Shown here: one piece after another, positions 1 to 8,464 of the stretch
How positions within the stretch are numbered: position 1 is the stretch's first letter
Layout: every line of letters starts with the position of its first letter
DNA from: an uncultured Sphingomonas sp.
Lineage (GTDB): Bacteria; Pseudomonadota; Alphaproteobacteria; Sphingomonadales; Sphingomonadaceae
DNA length: 64,000 nucleotides
NCBI RefSeq assembly: GCF_936927845.1
Contig: NZ_CAKZHV010000025.1
Coordinates: 11,673 to 75,672 of the forward strand
Direction: 5' to 3'
Position numbers and translations under genes: made by a program
Notes under the pieces: generated by a model
Databases searched by the model: none
What the model was told of the DNA's origin: nothing
The model's input: only the letters and a program-made list of their open reading frames with translations

Positions 1-1439
1 CGGCGACCGCCGCTTCCGCCCTGCCCGCCATCACGCTGTCTGCCCCCGTGGCGGCACAGACCGCGGCGGCACCGACGCCCGTGGGCCAGCCCGCCGGCAC
101 CCGCCCCGCGCCGACGCCGCCAGCGCCCGTCGACGCGCGGGTCGCCGCGCTGCGTGACGCCGCGCTCAAGGACGAGGTCGCCTATGATATCGTCGAGGGC
201 CTGACGACCGAGGTCGGGCAACGACTGGCCGGCACTGAGGCCGAAGCACGCGCGCGCACCTGGGGCGCTGCCAAGCTCAAGGCGCTGGGCTTCAAGAACG
301 TGCGGATAGAGACCTATCAGATGCCGGTCTGGGTGCGCGGCACCGAGGAAGCCGAGATCATCGCGCCGTTCGCGCAGAAGTTGAAACTCGCCGCGCTCGG
401 TAACTCGGGCTCGACCGGCGCACAGGGATTGATTGCCGACCTCGTCGTGTTTCCTAGCACGACCGAGTTCGCCAATGCCCCCGCCGGCGCGGTCCGCGGT
501 AAGATCGTCTATATCGGCAATTCGATGCAGCCGACGCAGGACGGATCGAGCTACGGCGCGAACGGCCCCGCGCGCTTCACCGGACCCGCGATGGCCGCAG
601 CCAAGGGCGCCGCCGCCATCGTGATCCGCTCAATCGGCACCGACACGCACCGCCTGCCCCACACCGGCGTCACCAACTTTCCCACGGGCATGGCGGCGAT
701 CCCCGCCGCCGCCTTGTCGGTCCCCGACGCCGAGCTGATCGAGCGGATGGCGCTCCGCGGCAAGCCGATCCGCATGCGCCTGCTCCTCACGCCGAAGCAG
801 ACCGGCAGCCACGAGTCAGGCAACGTTATCGCTGAGGTGCCCGGCACCGATCCAGCGGCGGGCGTCGTGCTCGTCGGCGGCCACCTCGACAGCTGGGATC
901 TCGCGACCGGCGCAATCGATGACGCGAGCGGCGTCGCCATCACCACCGCCGCTGCGAAGCGCATCCTCGACTCGGGCCGGCGTCCACGGCGCACGATCCG
1001 CGTCGTCTGGTTCGGCGCCGAGGAAGTCGGCGGCTTCGGCGGCGAGGACTACGCCCGCAAGCACGGCGCCGAGCGCCACGCGATCGCGGCCGAGAGCGAT
1101 TTTGGTGCCGACCGCGTTTGGCGCTTCGAAACGACGCTGCCGCCTGCCGCCAAGCCGGTTGCCGATCGACTGGCGAGCGCACTTGCGCCACTAGGCATCG
1201 TTCGCGGGACGGGGCCAGGTGGTGATGGTTCGGACATCGAGGCGACGATCGCGCTCGGCGTCGCGGGCATTGACCTCAATCAGTCGGGTTTACGCTATTT
1301 CGACGTTCACCACACCCCTGACGACACGCTCGACCGCGTTGATCCGGCGCAGTTGCAGCAGAACGTCGCCGCCTGGACGACGATGCTCGCGGTCGTCGCC
1401 GACGCACCGGAGGAGATCGGAGCGGTCACCCGGCCGTGA
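1..1439 (+). CDS. M28 family metallopeptidase (5' end outside window)
   Basis: Secreted zinc aminopeptidase of the M28 family, resembling carboxypeptidase Q (PGCP). The open frame runs to the left edge, and the residues before the GTG at 48 (ending SAPVAAQ) look like the tail of a signal peptide with an Ala-X-Ala-type cleavage site. The true start therefore lies outside the window and GTG 48 is only the first usable codon inside it. A PA (protease-associated) insert occupies roughly residues 100-250 counted from position 48. The catalytic domain shows the ordered metal and catalytic motifs GGHLDSWD (about 278), IDDASG, WFGAEEVGG with the Glu-Glu pair, a SDFGAD segment, and HHTPDDT near the C terminus. 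All expected M28 ligands appear present, so it should be active. The substrate cannot be predicted beyond small peptides. Confidence 0.9.
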   Translation, partial: ATAASALPAITLSAPVAAQTAAAPTPVGQPAGTRPAPTPPAPVDARVAALRDAALKDEVAYDIVEGLTTEVGQRLAGTEAEARARTWGAAKLKALGFKNVRIETYQMPVWVRGTEEAEIIAPFAQKLKLAALGNSGSTGAQGLIADLVVFPSTTEFANAPAGAVRGKIVYIGNSMQPTQDGSSYGANGPARFTGPAMAAAKGAAAIVIRSIGTDTHRLPHTGVTNFPTGMAAIPAAALSVPDAELIERMALRGKPIRMRLLLTPKQTGSHESGNVIAEVPGTDPAAGVVLVGGHLDSWDLATGAIDDASGVAITTAAAKRILDSGRRPRRTIRVVWFGAEEVGGFGGEDYARKHGAERHAIAAESDFGADRVWRFETTLPPAAKPVADRLASALAPLGIVRGTGPGGDGSDIEATIALGVAGIDLNQSGLRYFDVHHTPDDTLDRVDPAQLQQNVAAWTTMLAVVADAPEEIGAVTRP

Positions 1440-1492
1440 CGCACGATGCGCAACCGCTCGTCGCAACCTGTACCCCAGATGAATTTTCCTTA

Positions 1493-1520
1493 TTGACCCC
1501 CTGAACCGCTAGGGTATTCG
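1493..1520 (+). promoter_or_regulatory. possible sigma70-type promoter for the small lipoprotein gene
   Basis: TTGACC at 1493-1498 is followed after 16 bases by TATTCG at 1515-1520, about 60 bases before the lipoprotein ATG at 1580. The -35 hexamer is good and the -10 is weak. This is a visual match only. Confidence 0.3.
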
Positions 1521-1579
1521 GGCGTTTCGCGACGGCGTTGGGGTCGGCCGCGATTTTTGTGATGCTTGGGAGCATTCGA

Positions 1580-1843
1580 ATGAAGAAGATCCTGCTCGTT
1601 GCCGCTGCTGCCGGCCTGATGTCCGTTGCTGCTTGCTCGAAGTCGCCGGAAGCCGCTGCGGTCGAGAACAACGCCGACATGATGGCGGACAACATGGACG
1701 CGATGGCCGACAACGTCGCCGACATGTCGAACACCACTGCCAACCCGTTCGCCGAGGACAACGCCGAGGCGGTTGCCGAGAACATCCACGACGCGGCCGA
1801 CAACGTCCGCGACTCGGCTGACGGCGCCACCACCAACATGTAA
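1580..1843 (+). CDS. small lipoprotein, Asn/Ala/Asp-rich
   Basis: An 87-residue exported lipoprotein of unknown function. The start is ATG 1580 (MKKILLVAAAAG), with a purine-rich GGGAG stretch just upstream; an upstream in-frame start would only add a non-signal extension. The N terminus is a lipoprotein signal peptide ending in a SVAAC lipobox, so the Cys at about residue 19 should be lipidated. The mature part is a low-complexity acidic helix with a repeating pattern (MADNMDAMADN, then AVAENIHDAADN), suggesting an amphipathic alpha-helix or coiled coil. The next gene is a smaller lipoprotein with a similar VEN...A..LE.MA pattern, so the two look like diverged tandem copies. I do not recognise a named family. 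Confidence 0.7.
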   Translation: MKKILLVAAAAGLMSVAACSKSPEAAAVENNADMMADNMDAMADNVADMSNTTANPFAEDNAEAVAENIHDAADNVRDSADGATTNM

Positions 1844-1867
1844 TCCGACCGGGTTCGGGTTTTGCCG

Positions 1868-2119
1868 ATGCCAAGGATCGCTCCTCTGGTTGCCGCCGTG
1901 CTCCTGTTGCTCAGTGGATGCAGCAAACCCGAACCTGTCTCGGTCGAGAACGGCGCCGAGGCATTGTCCGCTAATCTGGAACAGATGGCGAACGAGTTGG
2001 AGGCAGAAGCGTCGGGTCAAGTCAACGCGGCTGAGCGGGCCACGCTCTCTGATGCGGCCGCAACACTCGACAATGCGTCGGACACGCTGAACGTGTCTGA
2101 TACTGCCGCGAACTTCTAG
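1868..2119 (+). CDS. small lipoprotein, probable paralogue of its upstream neighbour
   Basis: An 83-residue predicted lipoprotein. ATG 1868 is preferred over an in-frame TTG six bases upstream because it starts directly on the signal peptide (MPRIAPLVAAVLLLL), which ends in the lipobox LSGC. The mature region is Ala/Glu/Asn-rich and predicted helical (SANLEQMANELEAEA, then DAAATLDNASDTL), with heptad-like hydrophobic spacing. It begins 24 bases after the previous lipoprotein gene and is followed by a strong hairpin terminator, so the pair is probably one transcript. Function unknown; an envelope-associated helical protein is all the sequence supports. Confidence 0.65.
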   Translation: MPRIAPLVAAVLLLLSGCSKPEPVSVENGAEALSANLEQMANELEAEASGQVNAAERATLSDAAATLDNASDTLNVSDTAANF

Positions 2120-2152
2120 CGCGCGGCGAGCACGCACCGTTCACCAGATAGA

Positions 2153-2181
2153 GGGCGTCCCGTTCACGGGACGCCCTTTTT
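2153..2181 (+). terminator. rho-independent terminator after the lipoprotein pair
   Basis: A perfect 10-bp stem (GGGCGTCCCG / CGGGACGCCC) with a TTCA loop is followed directly by TTTTT. It lies 33 bases after the second lipoprotein stop and should end that transcript. Confidence 0.9.
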
Positions 2182-2258
2182 CGTTTGCTGCCTCTCACGC
2201 CCGTGAACCCATGCCATCGCTCGCCGTTTCGTCGACGAACACACATTACGGAGACGAG

Positions 2259-2702
2259 ATGCGCAAGTCCTTCCTCATGGGCCTGGTCGGCGGCCAGCGC
2301 GCAATGACCCCGCTTGCAACCGTCGCGATTGCCGCCGCGCGCGGGCAATTGCCCACAGACAACGGCGCGCCCAAACTGCTCGCCAACCCGCTCGTCGCGG
2401 CCGGAACGCTCGCGCTCGCTATCGGCGAAATGGCGGGCGACAAGCAGAAGACCGCGCCCGACCGCGTCGTGCCGATCGGGCTCGCTGCACGGTTCGTCAC
2501 GTCGGCGATCGCGGGCGCGGCATTGGTGCCGAAGCGACAGCGCTGGCTCGGCGCGGCGGTCGGCGGCGCCACCGCGGTGATGGCCTCCTATCCGGGCTGG
2601 CGCACGCGCATGGCGTGGCTGCCACGTTATGGCCAAACCAAGACAGGCTTCGCCGAGGATCTGGCGGTGCTTTCCTCTGCCGCGGCGATCGTGCGCGGAT
2701 AG
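2259..2702 (+). CDS. DUF4126-like membrane protein
   Basis: A 147-residue hydrophobic protein. ATG 2259 is chosen over an upstream in-frame start because GGAGACGAG sits at ideal spacing before it. The N terminus (MRKSFLMGLVGGQRAMTPL) carries the Gly/Arg-x-Met-Thr-Pro pattern seen in DUF4126 membrane proteins. Three or four hydrophobic segments follow (around residues 15-32, 48-65, 80-98 and 105-120), separated by short charged loops. No catalytic residues are obvious. It stands alone between a terminator and the tRNA gene. The family assignment comes from motif memory and is tentative; the membrane location is well supported. Confidence 0.6.
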   Translation: MRKSFLMGLVGGQRAMTPLATVAIAAARGQLPTDNGAPKLLANPLVAAGTLALAIGEMAGDKQKTAPDRVVPIGLAARFVTSAIAGAALVPKRQRWLGAAVGGATAVMASYPGWRTRMAWLPRYGQTKTGFAEDLAVLSSAAAIVRG

Positions 2703-2766
2703 CACGACCGCGACGCAGCGCTTGCCAAGTTCGCGCGCATGCCGCTACCTGCCACGAGCGCGCGGG

Positions 2767-2839
2767 GGGCCTGTAGCTCAACGGTCAGAGCTGGCCGCTC
2801 ATAACGGCTAGGTTGCGGGTTCGAATCCTGCCGGGCCCA
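2767..2839 (+). tRNA. tRNA with CAT anticodon (elongator Met or Ile2)
   Basis: A complete cloverleaf can be drawn by hand. The acceptor stem is GGGCCTG / CGGGCCC with one U-G pair. The D-arm is TAGCTCAACGGTCAGAGC. The anticodon stem GGCCG / CGGCT holds the loop CTCATAA. The T-arm is GCGGG-TTCGAAT-CCTGC and the discriminator is A at 2839. The following bases are CCG, so the 3' CCA is not fully encoded and must be completed by nucleotidyltransferase. CAT can be elongator Met, initiator Met or lysidine-modified Ile2. The acceptor stem is fully paired at 1-72, which argues against an initiator. I cannot separate Met from Ile2 by eye. Confidence 0.93.
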
Positions 2840-3836
2840 CCGCGCGCTGTTGCTCGATCGCATTCAAAACCTCGCCGAGAGAAGCCGGCAGGTAGCCGTA
2901 GCGTGCTAGCGCGGGCAGTACCTCGTCCCACCAAGCGTGAAATCGTGCGAGTTGCGCGGCATCGCGCACGTAGGGCGTGTGGCCGGGCACCAGCGATGGC
3001 GAGTGAAAGGTCAGTTGCAGCAATCGCTCGCCGCTTCCGGCCGCCACCGCGATCGCGCGGCATGCCTCATGTACGGGCGTGCCCTCAGGTGTCAGCGGCA
3101 CGCGCGACAACAGTTTAGACCGCGCGAACACGCCGCGTGCGCGCGGCAGCCGACCAAGCAGCGGGTGCAGCCACGCGCCATATTGCCGCAACAGCCCGGT
3201 GTAGATCGTCGTCAACGGCAACTCGACCAGCTCCGCCTCGTCCAACGCGAACGGTCGCGGGCTTACCGAGGTGAAATCCGGCCCCCCCTGGGCGGAATAG
3301 TCGAACCGCGCGCGCACCGATGCGTCGATGCGGAAACCGCGCGCCGCCAATGCTTGGAAGGTGTTGGGCCCGACACCGTACCGTCCCGCGCGGTAGATGC
3401 ACGGTCGCCGCCCGAGCGTGCGCTCGATCATCGCCACCAACCGGTCGAGCTTCGCCGCCTCCACTTCGCGCGGCAGATTGCCCGCGAACGTCTCGACGCG
3501 CGCACCGCTGCCTAGCGGAGGCGTGACCCAGCTGTGCAGTTGCGCTCCAATCGCAGCGGCGGGATTACGGGCCAGCAGACCGCGCAGGATCGCCGCGGCG
3601 GGTTCGCTCGCCGCGACGACGTAATCGACCATGTAGATCGGGCTGACACCGTAGGCAGCGAGTCGATCTTGCATCGGGGGCAGCGCCGCGATCGCGGAGA
3701 CGTCGTAGTCATCGGTCGCGCCGGGCGCGGACCAGTCAAATTCTTCCTCGGTGTCGATCGTCACCACAAAGCGACGACCGAATGTCAGCGGCCAGTCGAG
3801 CGCTGCGCCGTCCCGCGTCGCGAAGTGGTGCGTCAC
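2808..3836 (-). CDS. polysaccharide deacetylase-like protein (WalW type)
   Basis: A 342-residue protein with a NodB-type deacetylase fold. The motif VVTIDTEEEFDW (about residues 24-35) supplies the first metal-binding Asp region. GAQLHSWVTPP (about 95-107) supplies the His-Ser/Thr motif. The RAGRYG segment near 150 resembles the downstream Arg motif. It probably removes acetyl groups from a cell-surface polysaccharide, or is a non-enzymatic relative. It starts at GTG 3836, whose GTGA overlaps the stop of the upstream histidine kinase gene, so the two are translationally coupled. The last residues (GPAGFEPAT) are read antisense through the 3' half of the tRNA gene: the reading frame overlaps the tRNA by 32 bases. 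Confidence 0.8.
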   Translation of the reverse strand: MTHHFATRDGAALDWPLTFGRRFVVTIDTEEEFDWSAPGATDDYDVSAIAALPPMQDRLAAYGVSPIYMVDYVVAASEPAAAILRGLLARNPAAAIGAQLHSWVTPPLGSGARVETFAGNLPREVEAAKLDRLVAMIERTLGRRPCIYRAGRYGVGPNTFQALAARGFRIDASVRARFDYSAQGGPDFTSVSPRPFALDEAELVELPLTTIYTGLLRQYGAWLHPLLGRLPRARGVFARSKLLSRVPLTPEGTPVHEACRAIAVAAGSGERLLQLTFHSPSLVPGHTPYVRDAAQLARFHAWWDEVLPALARYGYLPASLGEVLNAIEQQRAVGPAGFEPAT

Positions 3837-5542
3837 GGTTGAAGCGTAGAGGCGGCATCCTTGCGCGACATCACCGCACGCGGCAGCGCGACGGTCAGTT
3901 GCGCGGGCTCGAACAGCAGATGCCCCCCGAGCTCGCCGGCGAGATTACGCGCGAGCCGAAGCGCGAAGCCGACGCCGAGCAGCGGCGCGCCATCGGCCTC
4001 GTCGACTTGGTCGTCGAGGTGGAGCAGCCCCAGATCGTCGCGCCCCACGAACGCCGCCGGTCGATCGATCGAGACATGAACCAGGTCGCCACCTGCGGCA
4101 CTGACCGCGACCTGCAACGCCTCCCCCGGCGCAGACGCCGACAGCAACGTCGCGATCAACCTGGACAGCAGCCGCTCGACCGCGATCGGATCGGCGGCGA
4201 CGCGCGCGTCCGCGTCGTCGGGCAAGAGAAGCGCCGCGCCGCGCCGCGCCGCAAGCGGCGCGAGTTCTTCGGCCACCTGCGCCAGCAGCGGGTGAAGCGC
4301 GATCACGTCCGATCGCAGGTCGAGCGCCGCTGCCTCGATCCGCGCCGCCATGTCGAGATCCTCGATCGCACCGATCAGCCCCGCTACCTGAGCGCGGATG
4401 GCCGCGGCGCGCTCGCGGTAGGTCTCAGGCACGGGACCGAGCAGTTCACGCTCGATCAGCTCGGAAAAGCCTGCAATTGCGTTGGTCGGGGTCCGCAGCT
4501 CGTGCACCAGTCGGCGCAATCCTTCCGCCCCGCGCGCGTCCATCGTCGCGACTGCAGCCGGGCGTGCGCGCGCAGCATCCTCCTCGATCCGCGGACGGCG
4601 GGCGCTGCCGCGGTAACCGACGAAGCGACCGCTGCTCTGCTCGAATACCGGCACTCCTGCGATCCGCCAGTCACCGCCGAGCGGCGAGTTTCCCGCGATG
4701 ACGAGCCGTGCGTCGGTAAAGGCGGCACGCTTACGAAACGCACCTGCGGCAACACCGTCAACGCTGGTGCGCGCAACGCCCGCGTGCGCCAGATGCGTTC
4801 CGATCACCGCGCCGCGCGGCGCGCTGTCGATCCAGCGGATCATCCCGTCGGCATCGCTCTCGAACCGGAAGAACGCGACCTGCGCGTCCTCGACAAGCGC
4901 CAAGGTGTGCGGCGTGTTGCGCCCGCGCTGGAACTCCTCGATGCGGTGAACCAGATCGGCGATCTCGAACCGCTCGCCCGTCTTATCCGCGTCGACCACC
5001 GGCTGCTCGACCGCCACCTGCTCGAGAACCGGTGCCGGCCGCACCAGCGCCGCGACTACGTCTGCCTTGGGTGCCGACACGACCGGTTCAACCGGCTGCG
5101 GCACGGTTGCGCGCTGGTCGCTGAGCGCGAAATCGGTACTGCCCATCGTCTCAAGCGCGCGCATCGCGCTCGGCGGCAGATCGCTGCGCTGCCGCAGCAC
5201 GCTGCGCCCCAACGGCGACAAGTGCGGGATCAGCTCGTCCCAGGCTTCCGGCGTCAGCCGCGCGACGCGCAGCACCGCGGCGGCGATCTCGGCCTCGTCG
5301 CGCGCGAAAAAAGCGACGAGCGCGGCGGGCGGATCGGTTAGAGCGAGGCCGCGCGCGACCGACAGTCGCGTCGCCGCAGGCACCGCGTCGGCGAGCGAGC
5401 GCAGCCGAGCGAGCAGCAGCTCGTCGGCAGGCGCGCGACCACGCGCGATCAGGTCTGTCAGCTGGCGAAACGCGGCGCGCGCGCCGAAGGAGGTCGACAC
5501 GTCGGCAGCGAGAACCGTCTTCAGACTGTCATCGAACCGCAC
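3833..5542 (-). CDS. atypical sensor histidine kinase with degenerate ATP-binding domain
   Basis: A soluble 569-residue protein with a histidine kinase layout. The long open frame extends further upstream, but the start is placed at GTG 5542 because AGGAGG lies four bases before it and the upstream residues look like shadow translation. Residues about 1-150 form an Ala/Leu-rich helical domain, a PAS-like region follows around 200-320, and the H-box is LVHELRTPTNAIAGFSEL. The C-terminal HATPase-like region lacks an obvious N-box Asn (RLIATLLSAS where NLLxNA is usual) and I cannot find a DxGxG box, so ATP binding is doubtful. No membrane segment is visible. It is coupled to the deacetylase gene downstream and divergent from an Lrp-type regulator. 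Confidence 0.75.
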   Translation of the reverse strand: MRFDDSLKTVLAADVSTSFGARAAFRQLTDLIARGRAPADELLLARLRSLADAVPAATRLSVARGLALTDPPAALVAFFARDEAEIAAAVLRVARLTPEAWDELIPHLSPLGRSVLRQRSDLPPSAMRALETMGSTDFALSDQRATVPQPVEPVVSAPKADVVAALVRPAPVLEQVAVEQPVVDADKTGERFEIADLVHRIEEFQRGRNTPHTLALVEDAQVAFFRFESDADGMIRWIDSAPRGAVIGTHLAHAGVARTSVDGVAAGAFRKRAAFTDARLVIAGNSPLGGDWRIAGVPVFEQSSGRFVGYRGSARRPRIEEDAARARPAAVATMDARGAEGLRRLVHELRTPTNAIAGFSELIERELLGPVPETYRERAAAIRAQVAGLIGAIEDLDMAARIEAAALDLRSDVIALHPLLAQVAEELAPLAARRGAALLLPDDADARVAADPIAVERLLSRLIATLLSASAPGEALQVAVSAAGGDLVHVSIDRPAAFVGRDDLGLLHLDDQVDEADGAPLLGVGFALRLARNLAGELGGHLLFEPAQLTVALPRAVMSRKDAASTLQP

Positions 5543-5737
5543 GCAACCTCCTGGCGGAATGAACCTCGATCGCACCGCAACCGGACGAGCAAACCGCCTA
5601 CAACGCGGATCGGTCCGCGTCATCAGTGCGCGTGATCGCACATGTCGCAGCATGGCACAATTGCGTTGCCGCGCAATTATCCTATAGCGGCGGTTCGTGC
5701 ACGGCTTGTCATCGTGCGTGCGTAAACAGGAATCATC

Positions 5738-6199
5738 ATGGCGTTGGACAAAATCGATCGAGAAATTCTTGCACTGCTGCAGGAGGACGGTCGTATGACG
5801 AACGTCGACCTGGCCGACCGGGTCGGGCTGACCGCGCCGCCTTGCCTGCGCCGCGTCCGCGCACTGGAGCAGGCCGGCGTGATCCGCGGCTATCACGCCG
5901 ATTGCGATCCGGCGAAACTCGGCTATCCGATCACCGTGTTCGCGATGGTCAGCCTGCGCAGCCAGGCCGAGCAGGACCTCGCGCAATTCGAACAGCATAT
6001 CGCCACCATACCGGAGGTGCGGGAATGCCACATGCTAAACGGCGAGATCGACTTCATTCTCAAGATCGTCGCCCCTGATCTCGAGAGTTTCCAGCGGTTG
6101 CTGACAACGCAACTGACCGCCGCGCCCAATGTCGCGAGCGTGAAATCATCGCTGACGATCCGTACTGCCAAGGCGCAGACGGGCGTGCCGATCCCGTGA
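5738..6199 (+). CDS. Lrp/AsnC family transcriptional regulator
   Basis: A 153-residue regulator. An N-terminal winged helix-turn-helix begins LDKIDREILALLQEDGR, with the recognition region LADRVGLTAPPCLRRVRALE. A RAM/effector-binding domain follows, with the characteristic VRECHMLNGEIDFILKI segment around residues 90-115. Members act as DNA-binding octamers responding to amino acids and often regulate the adjacent divergent gene. The start ATG 5738 is the only reasonable one. The upstream region shared with the histidine kinase gene is AT-rich near 5670-5690 and could hold its promoter. No ligand can be inferred. A hairpin terminator follows the gene. Confidence 0.93.
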   Translation: MALDKIDREILALLQEDGRMTNVDLADRVGLTAPPCLRRVRALEQAGVIRGYHADCDPAKLGYPITVFAMVSLRSQAEQDLAQFEQHIATIPEVRECHMLNGEIDFILKIVAPDLESFQRLLTTQLTAAPNVASVKSSLTIRTAKAQTGVPIP

Positions 6200-6235
6200 T
6201 CGGCTCACGTTGCTGACGAAAACAGACCGCTAACG

Positions 6236-6270
6236 AAAAGGGGCGACCCAATGGCCGCCCCAATTCTTTT
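6236..6270. terminator. bidirectional terminator between convergent genes
   Basis: AAAA-GGGGCG ... CGCCCC-AATTCTTTT: a 6-bp GC stem with a 10-base loop, A-rich on one side and T-rich on the other. It sits between the Lrp-type regulator and the convergent TPR gene, so it can serve both strands. Confidence 0.65.
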
Positions 6271-6283
6271 ACGTAGGCAGTTC

Positions 6284-7558
6284 TCAGCCGACCGGCGGAT
6301 GGTCGAGATACTCGATCCACAAGCCTGCCAGGTCGGCGCGGGGCTGCCCCTTCACCGCCTCGAATGCGGTGCGCGCACCCGCCTTGTCGCCCGAATAGGC
6401 GAGCGCGATGCCCAGGCGCGTGTTGACCGCATCGGCGTCAACCTGCCCCTTCTGCAGCGCGGTGCGATAGAGCGCGACCGCCTTGGCATAATCGCCGGTG
6501 CCGAAGAAGGCGTCGGCGGTGCTCGCCGCCAGCTTGCCGTTGGCCGCTGCGCTGGCGCGCGTCTCCAGCCCCGACAGCGAACCTTCGTTACCGATCGACT
6601 TGTTCGACGCCGCCAGCAGCGAGGTCGCATTCGCGCTGCCCGCAGGGATCTTGCCCGAGGACGTGCCTTGGCTGAGCACGGTCTTGGCTTCCCACGGAAT
6701 ACCGAGGTCGAACGCATATTGCGCGTAGATCTCGTAATCATACTGATCGGCCAGCGCCTTGCCGTGGCGCAGCAGGCGGAACAGGTCGATCTTCTGCCCC
6801 TTGTCGAGCGTCGCGACGCCGCCCGAGGTCAGGCCGAACGTCGTGACCACGTCGCGCCAGTTCTTGGCGGTCGGATAGGCTTCGACATACTTTTTGAGCC
6901 ACGCATAGGTCAGCGCGCCATTGCGCTTCTGATTGCTCTTGGCAATCATGAAGCGATACAGGTCCTCGCCCGGCTTCTGCCCGGCCGCGACCTGCGCCGC
7001 GATCACCTTGTCCATCTCGGCGGAGGCGCCGGCGAGGTCGCCTGCATCTGCCTTCGACTTCACGAGCTGCAGCGTCATGTTCGGGTTGCTGTACCCCGCC
7101 GCCTGCGCCGCGGCGAAATACTGCGCCGCGCCGGCATTGTCCTTCGCGTTGGTCGCGATGCGGCCGAGCTCGTAATTGTAGCGGCCGAGATCGGCGGCCG
7201 GGGTTTTGGGGTTCGCGACCAACGCCTTCAGCGGTACCGCCAGCGCGGCGTCGCTGCCCTGATTGGCACCGATCTTCTTCGCCTCCAGGTTCAACCGCAT
7301 CGCCGCGGCGATATAGCGCTCGTCGTCGGTCTTGGCTGCGGCTTCCGCCTGCGCGATCGAGGTTTCAGCGGTCGCATAATCATTCGCGGCGAGCGCGGTC
7401 TGCGCGGCAGCGGCGGGCGCCTGAACTTCCTTGCTGAGCTTCAGCCCGGGACCCTCGGCCTTCTTGTCCTTCTTCTGTGCGACCGCCGGCTGGATCGCCA
7501 GCGACGCGCCGCCAGCGAGCAGGGCGGCTGCGAACAAAGCGTTGGTGAACCTCTTCAT
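6284..7558 (-). CDS. exported TPR-repeat protein
   Basis: A 424-residue secreted or periplasmic protein. It has a clear signal peptide (MKRFTNALFAAALLAGG ... PAVAQ, cleavage after about residue 27) followed by a Lys-rich linker and Ala-rich helical repeats. TPR-like helix pairs are visible around residues 50-90, 125-165, 170-200, 330-360 and 365-400; for example DAFFGTGDYAKAVALYR has the typical Gly/Ala/Tyr spacing. No enzymatic motif is present. Such proteins usually scaffold envelope complexes, but no partner is evident from the neighbours. It is monocistronic, with a bidirectional terminator on its 3' side. Confidence 0.75.
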   Translation of the reverse strand: MKRFTNALFAAALLAGGASLAIQPAVAQKKDKKAEGPGLKLSKEVQAPAAAAQTALAANDYATAETSIAQAEAAAKTDDERYIAAAMRLNLEAKKIGANQGSDAALAVPLKALVANPKTPAADLGRYNYELGRIATNAKDNAGAAQYFAAAQAAGYSNPNMTLQLVKSKADAGDLAGASAEMDKVIAAQVAAGQKPGEDLYRFMIAKSNQKRNGALTYAWLKKYVEAYPTAKNWRDVVTTFGLTSGGVATLDKGQKIDLFRLLRHGKALADQYDYEIYAQYAFDLGIPWEAKTVLSQGTSSGKIPAGSANATSLLAASNKSIGNEGSLSGLETRASAAANGKLAASTADAFFGTGDYAKAVALYRTALQKGQVDADAVNTRLGIALAYSGDKAGARTAFEAVKGQPRADLAGLWIEYLDHPPVG

Positions 7559-7708
7559 CGACTATTCTCTCCGATACGGCCGCGAGCGTGCCTGCTGCCG
7601 CGATGCTCTAGTGATCCTGCGTCGCGGGTTCAAGGAAGGTACGATGTGTACCCAGCCGGCGCTGAACCGCGATTGAACGCGCCCGCTGCGCCCGCTAGCG
7701 CGTCGGGG

Positions 7709-8464
7709 ATGATCGCCCTGCTCTCCCCCGCCAAGACGCTCGACCTCGACACGCCCGCGCCGTTCGATGCCACCCGCCCGCGCTTTGCCAACGAGGCGGC
7801 GACGCTCGCCAAGGCCGCGTCGCACCTCACACAGAAGAAACTGGGCGAGCTGATGCACATCAGCCCCGCGCTGGCCAAGTTGAACGCCGATCGCTTTCGC
7901 GATTTCGCGGATGCCGCCGAGCGCCCGGCGATCTACACCTTTGCGGGTGATGTCTACACCGGGTTCGAGGTCGCGACGCTCGACGAACCCGCGATCCGCT
8001 TCGCGCAGAATCATCTTCGGCTGCTGTCGGGACTTTACGGGCTCTTACGTCCGCTCGACGCAATGCGTCCCTATCGTCTCGAGATGGGCACGCGCTGGGC
8101 GCCCAGGCACAAGAAACTGACCGACTGGTGGGGCACGCGCATCGCCGACGCGCTCGCCGCCGACCTCGCCGAGGAAGGATCGGGCGCGATCCTCAACCTC
8201 GCGTCGAACGAGTATTTCGCCGCCGTCGATGGCAAGCTTCCCGCCGGCACCCGCATCATCGCGGTTGAATTCCGCGAGGCCGACGGCCGATTTATCAGCT
8301 TCCACGCCAAGAAAGCGCGGGGCACGATGGCACGCTGGATGGTCGAGCATCAGGTAACCGATCCGGACGCGATGCGCGGGTTCGACAGCGACGGCTATTC
8401 CTACGACGCGGCCGCGAGCAGCGACGATCGCTGGACCTTCGCGCGGACGGGAGCATCGGCATGA
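7709..8464 (+). CDS. yaaA: peroxide stress protein YaaA
   Basis: A 251-residue YaaA/DUF328 protein, which in Escherichia coli limits free iron and oxidative DNA damage during peroxide stress. The family signature is seen from the start (MIALLSPAKTLDLD), through KLGELMHIS and ARLNADRF-like segments, to the central GLYGLLRPLDAMRPYRLEMG and the later NLASNEYF. ATG 7709 is chosen because the family begins exactly here; the longer open frame upstream is antisense to the TPR gene. It overlaps the next gene by ATGA, so the two are coupled. Length matches the family (about 255). Confidence 0.95.
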   Translation: MIALLSPAKTLDLDTPAPFDATRPRFANEAATLAKAASHLTQKKLGELMHISPALAKLNADRFRDFADAAERPAIYTFAGDVYTGFEVATLDEPAIRFAQNHLRLLSGLYGLLRPLDAMRPYRLEMGTRWAPRHKKLTDWWGTRIADALAADLAEEGSGAILNLASNEYFAAVDGKLPAGTRIIAVEFREADGRFISFHAKKARGTMARWMVEHQVTDPDAMRGFDSDGYSYDAAASSDDRWTFARTGASA

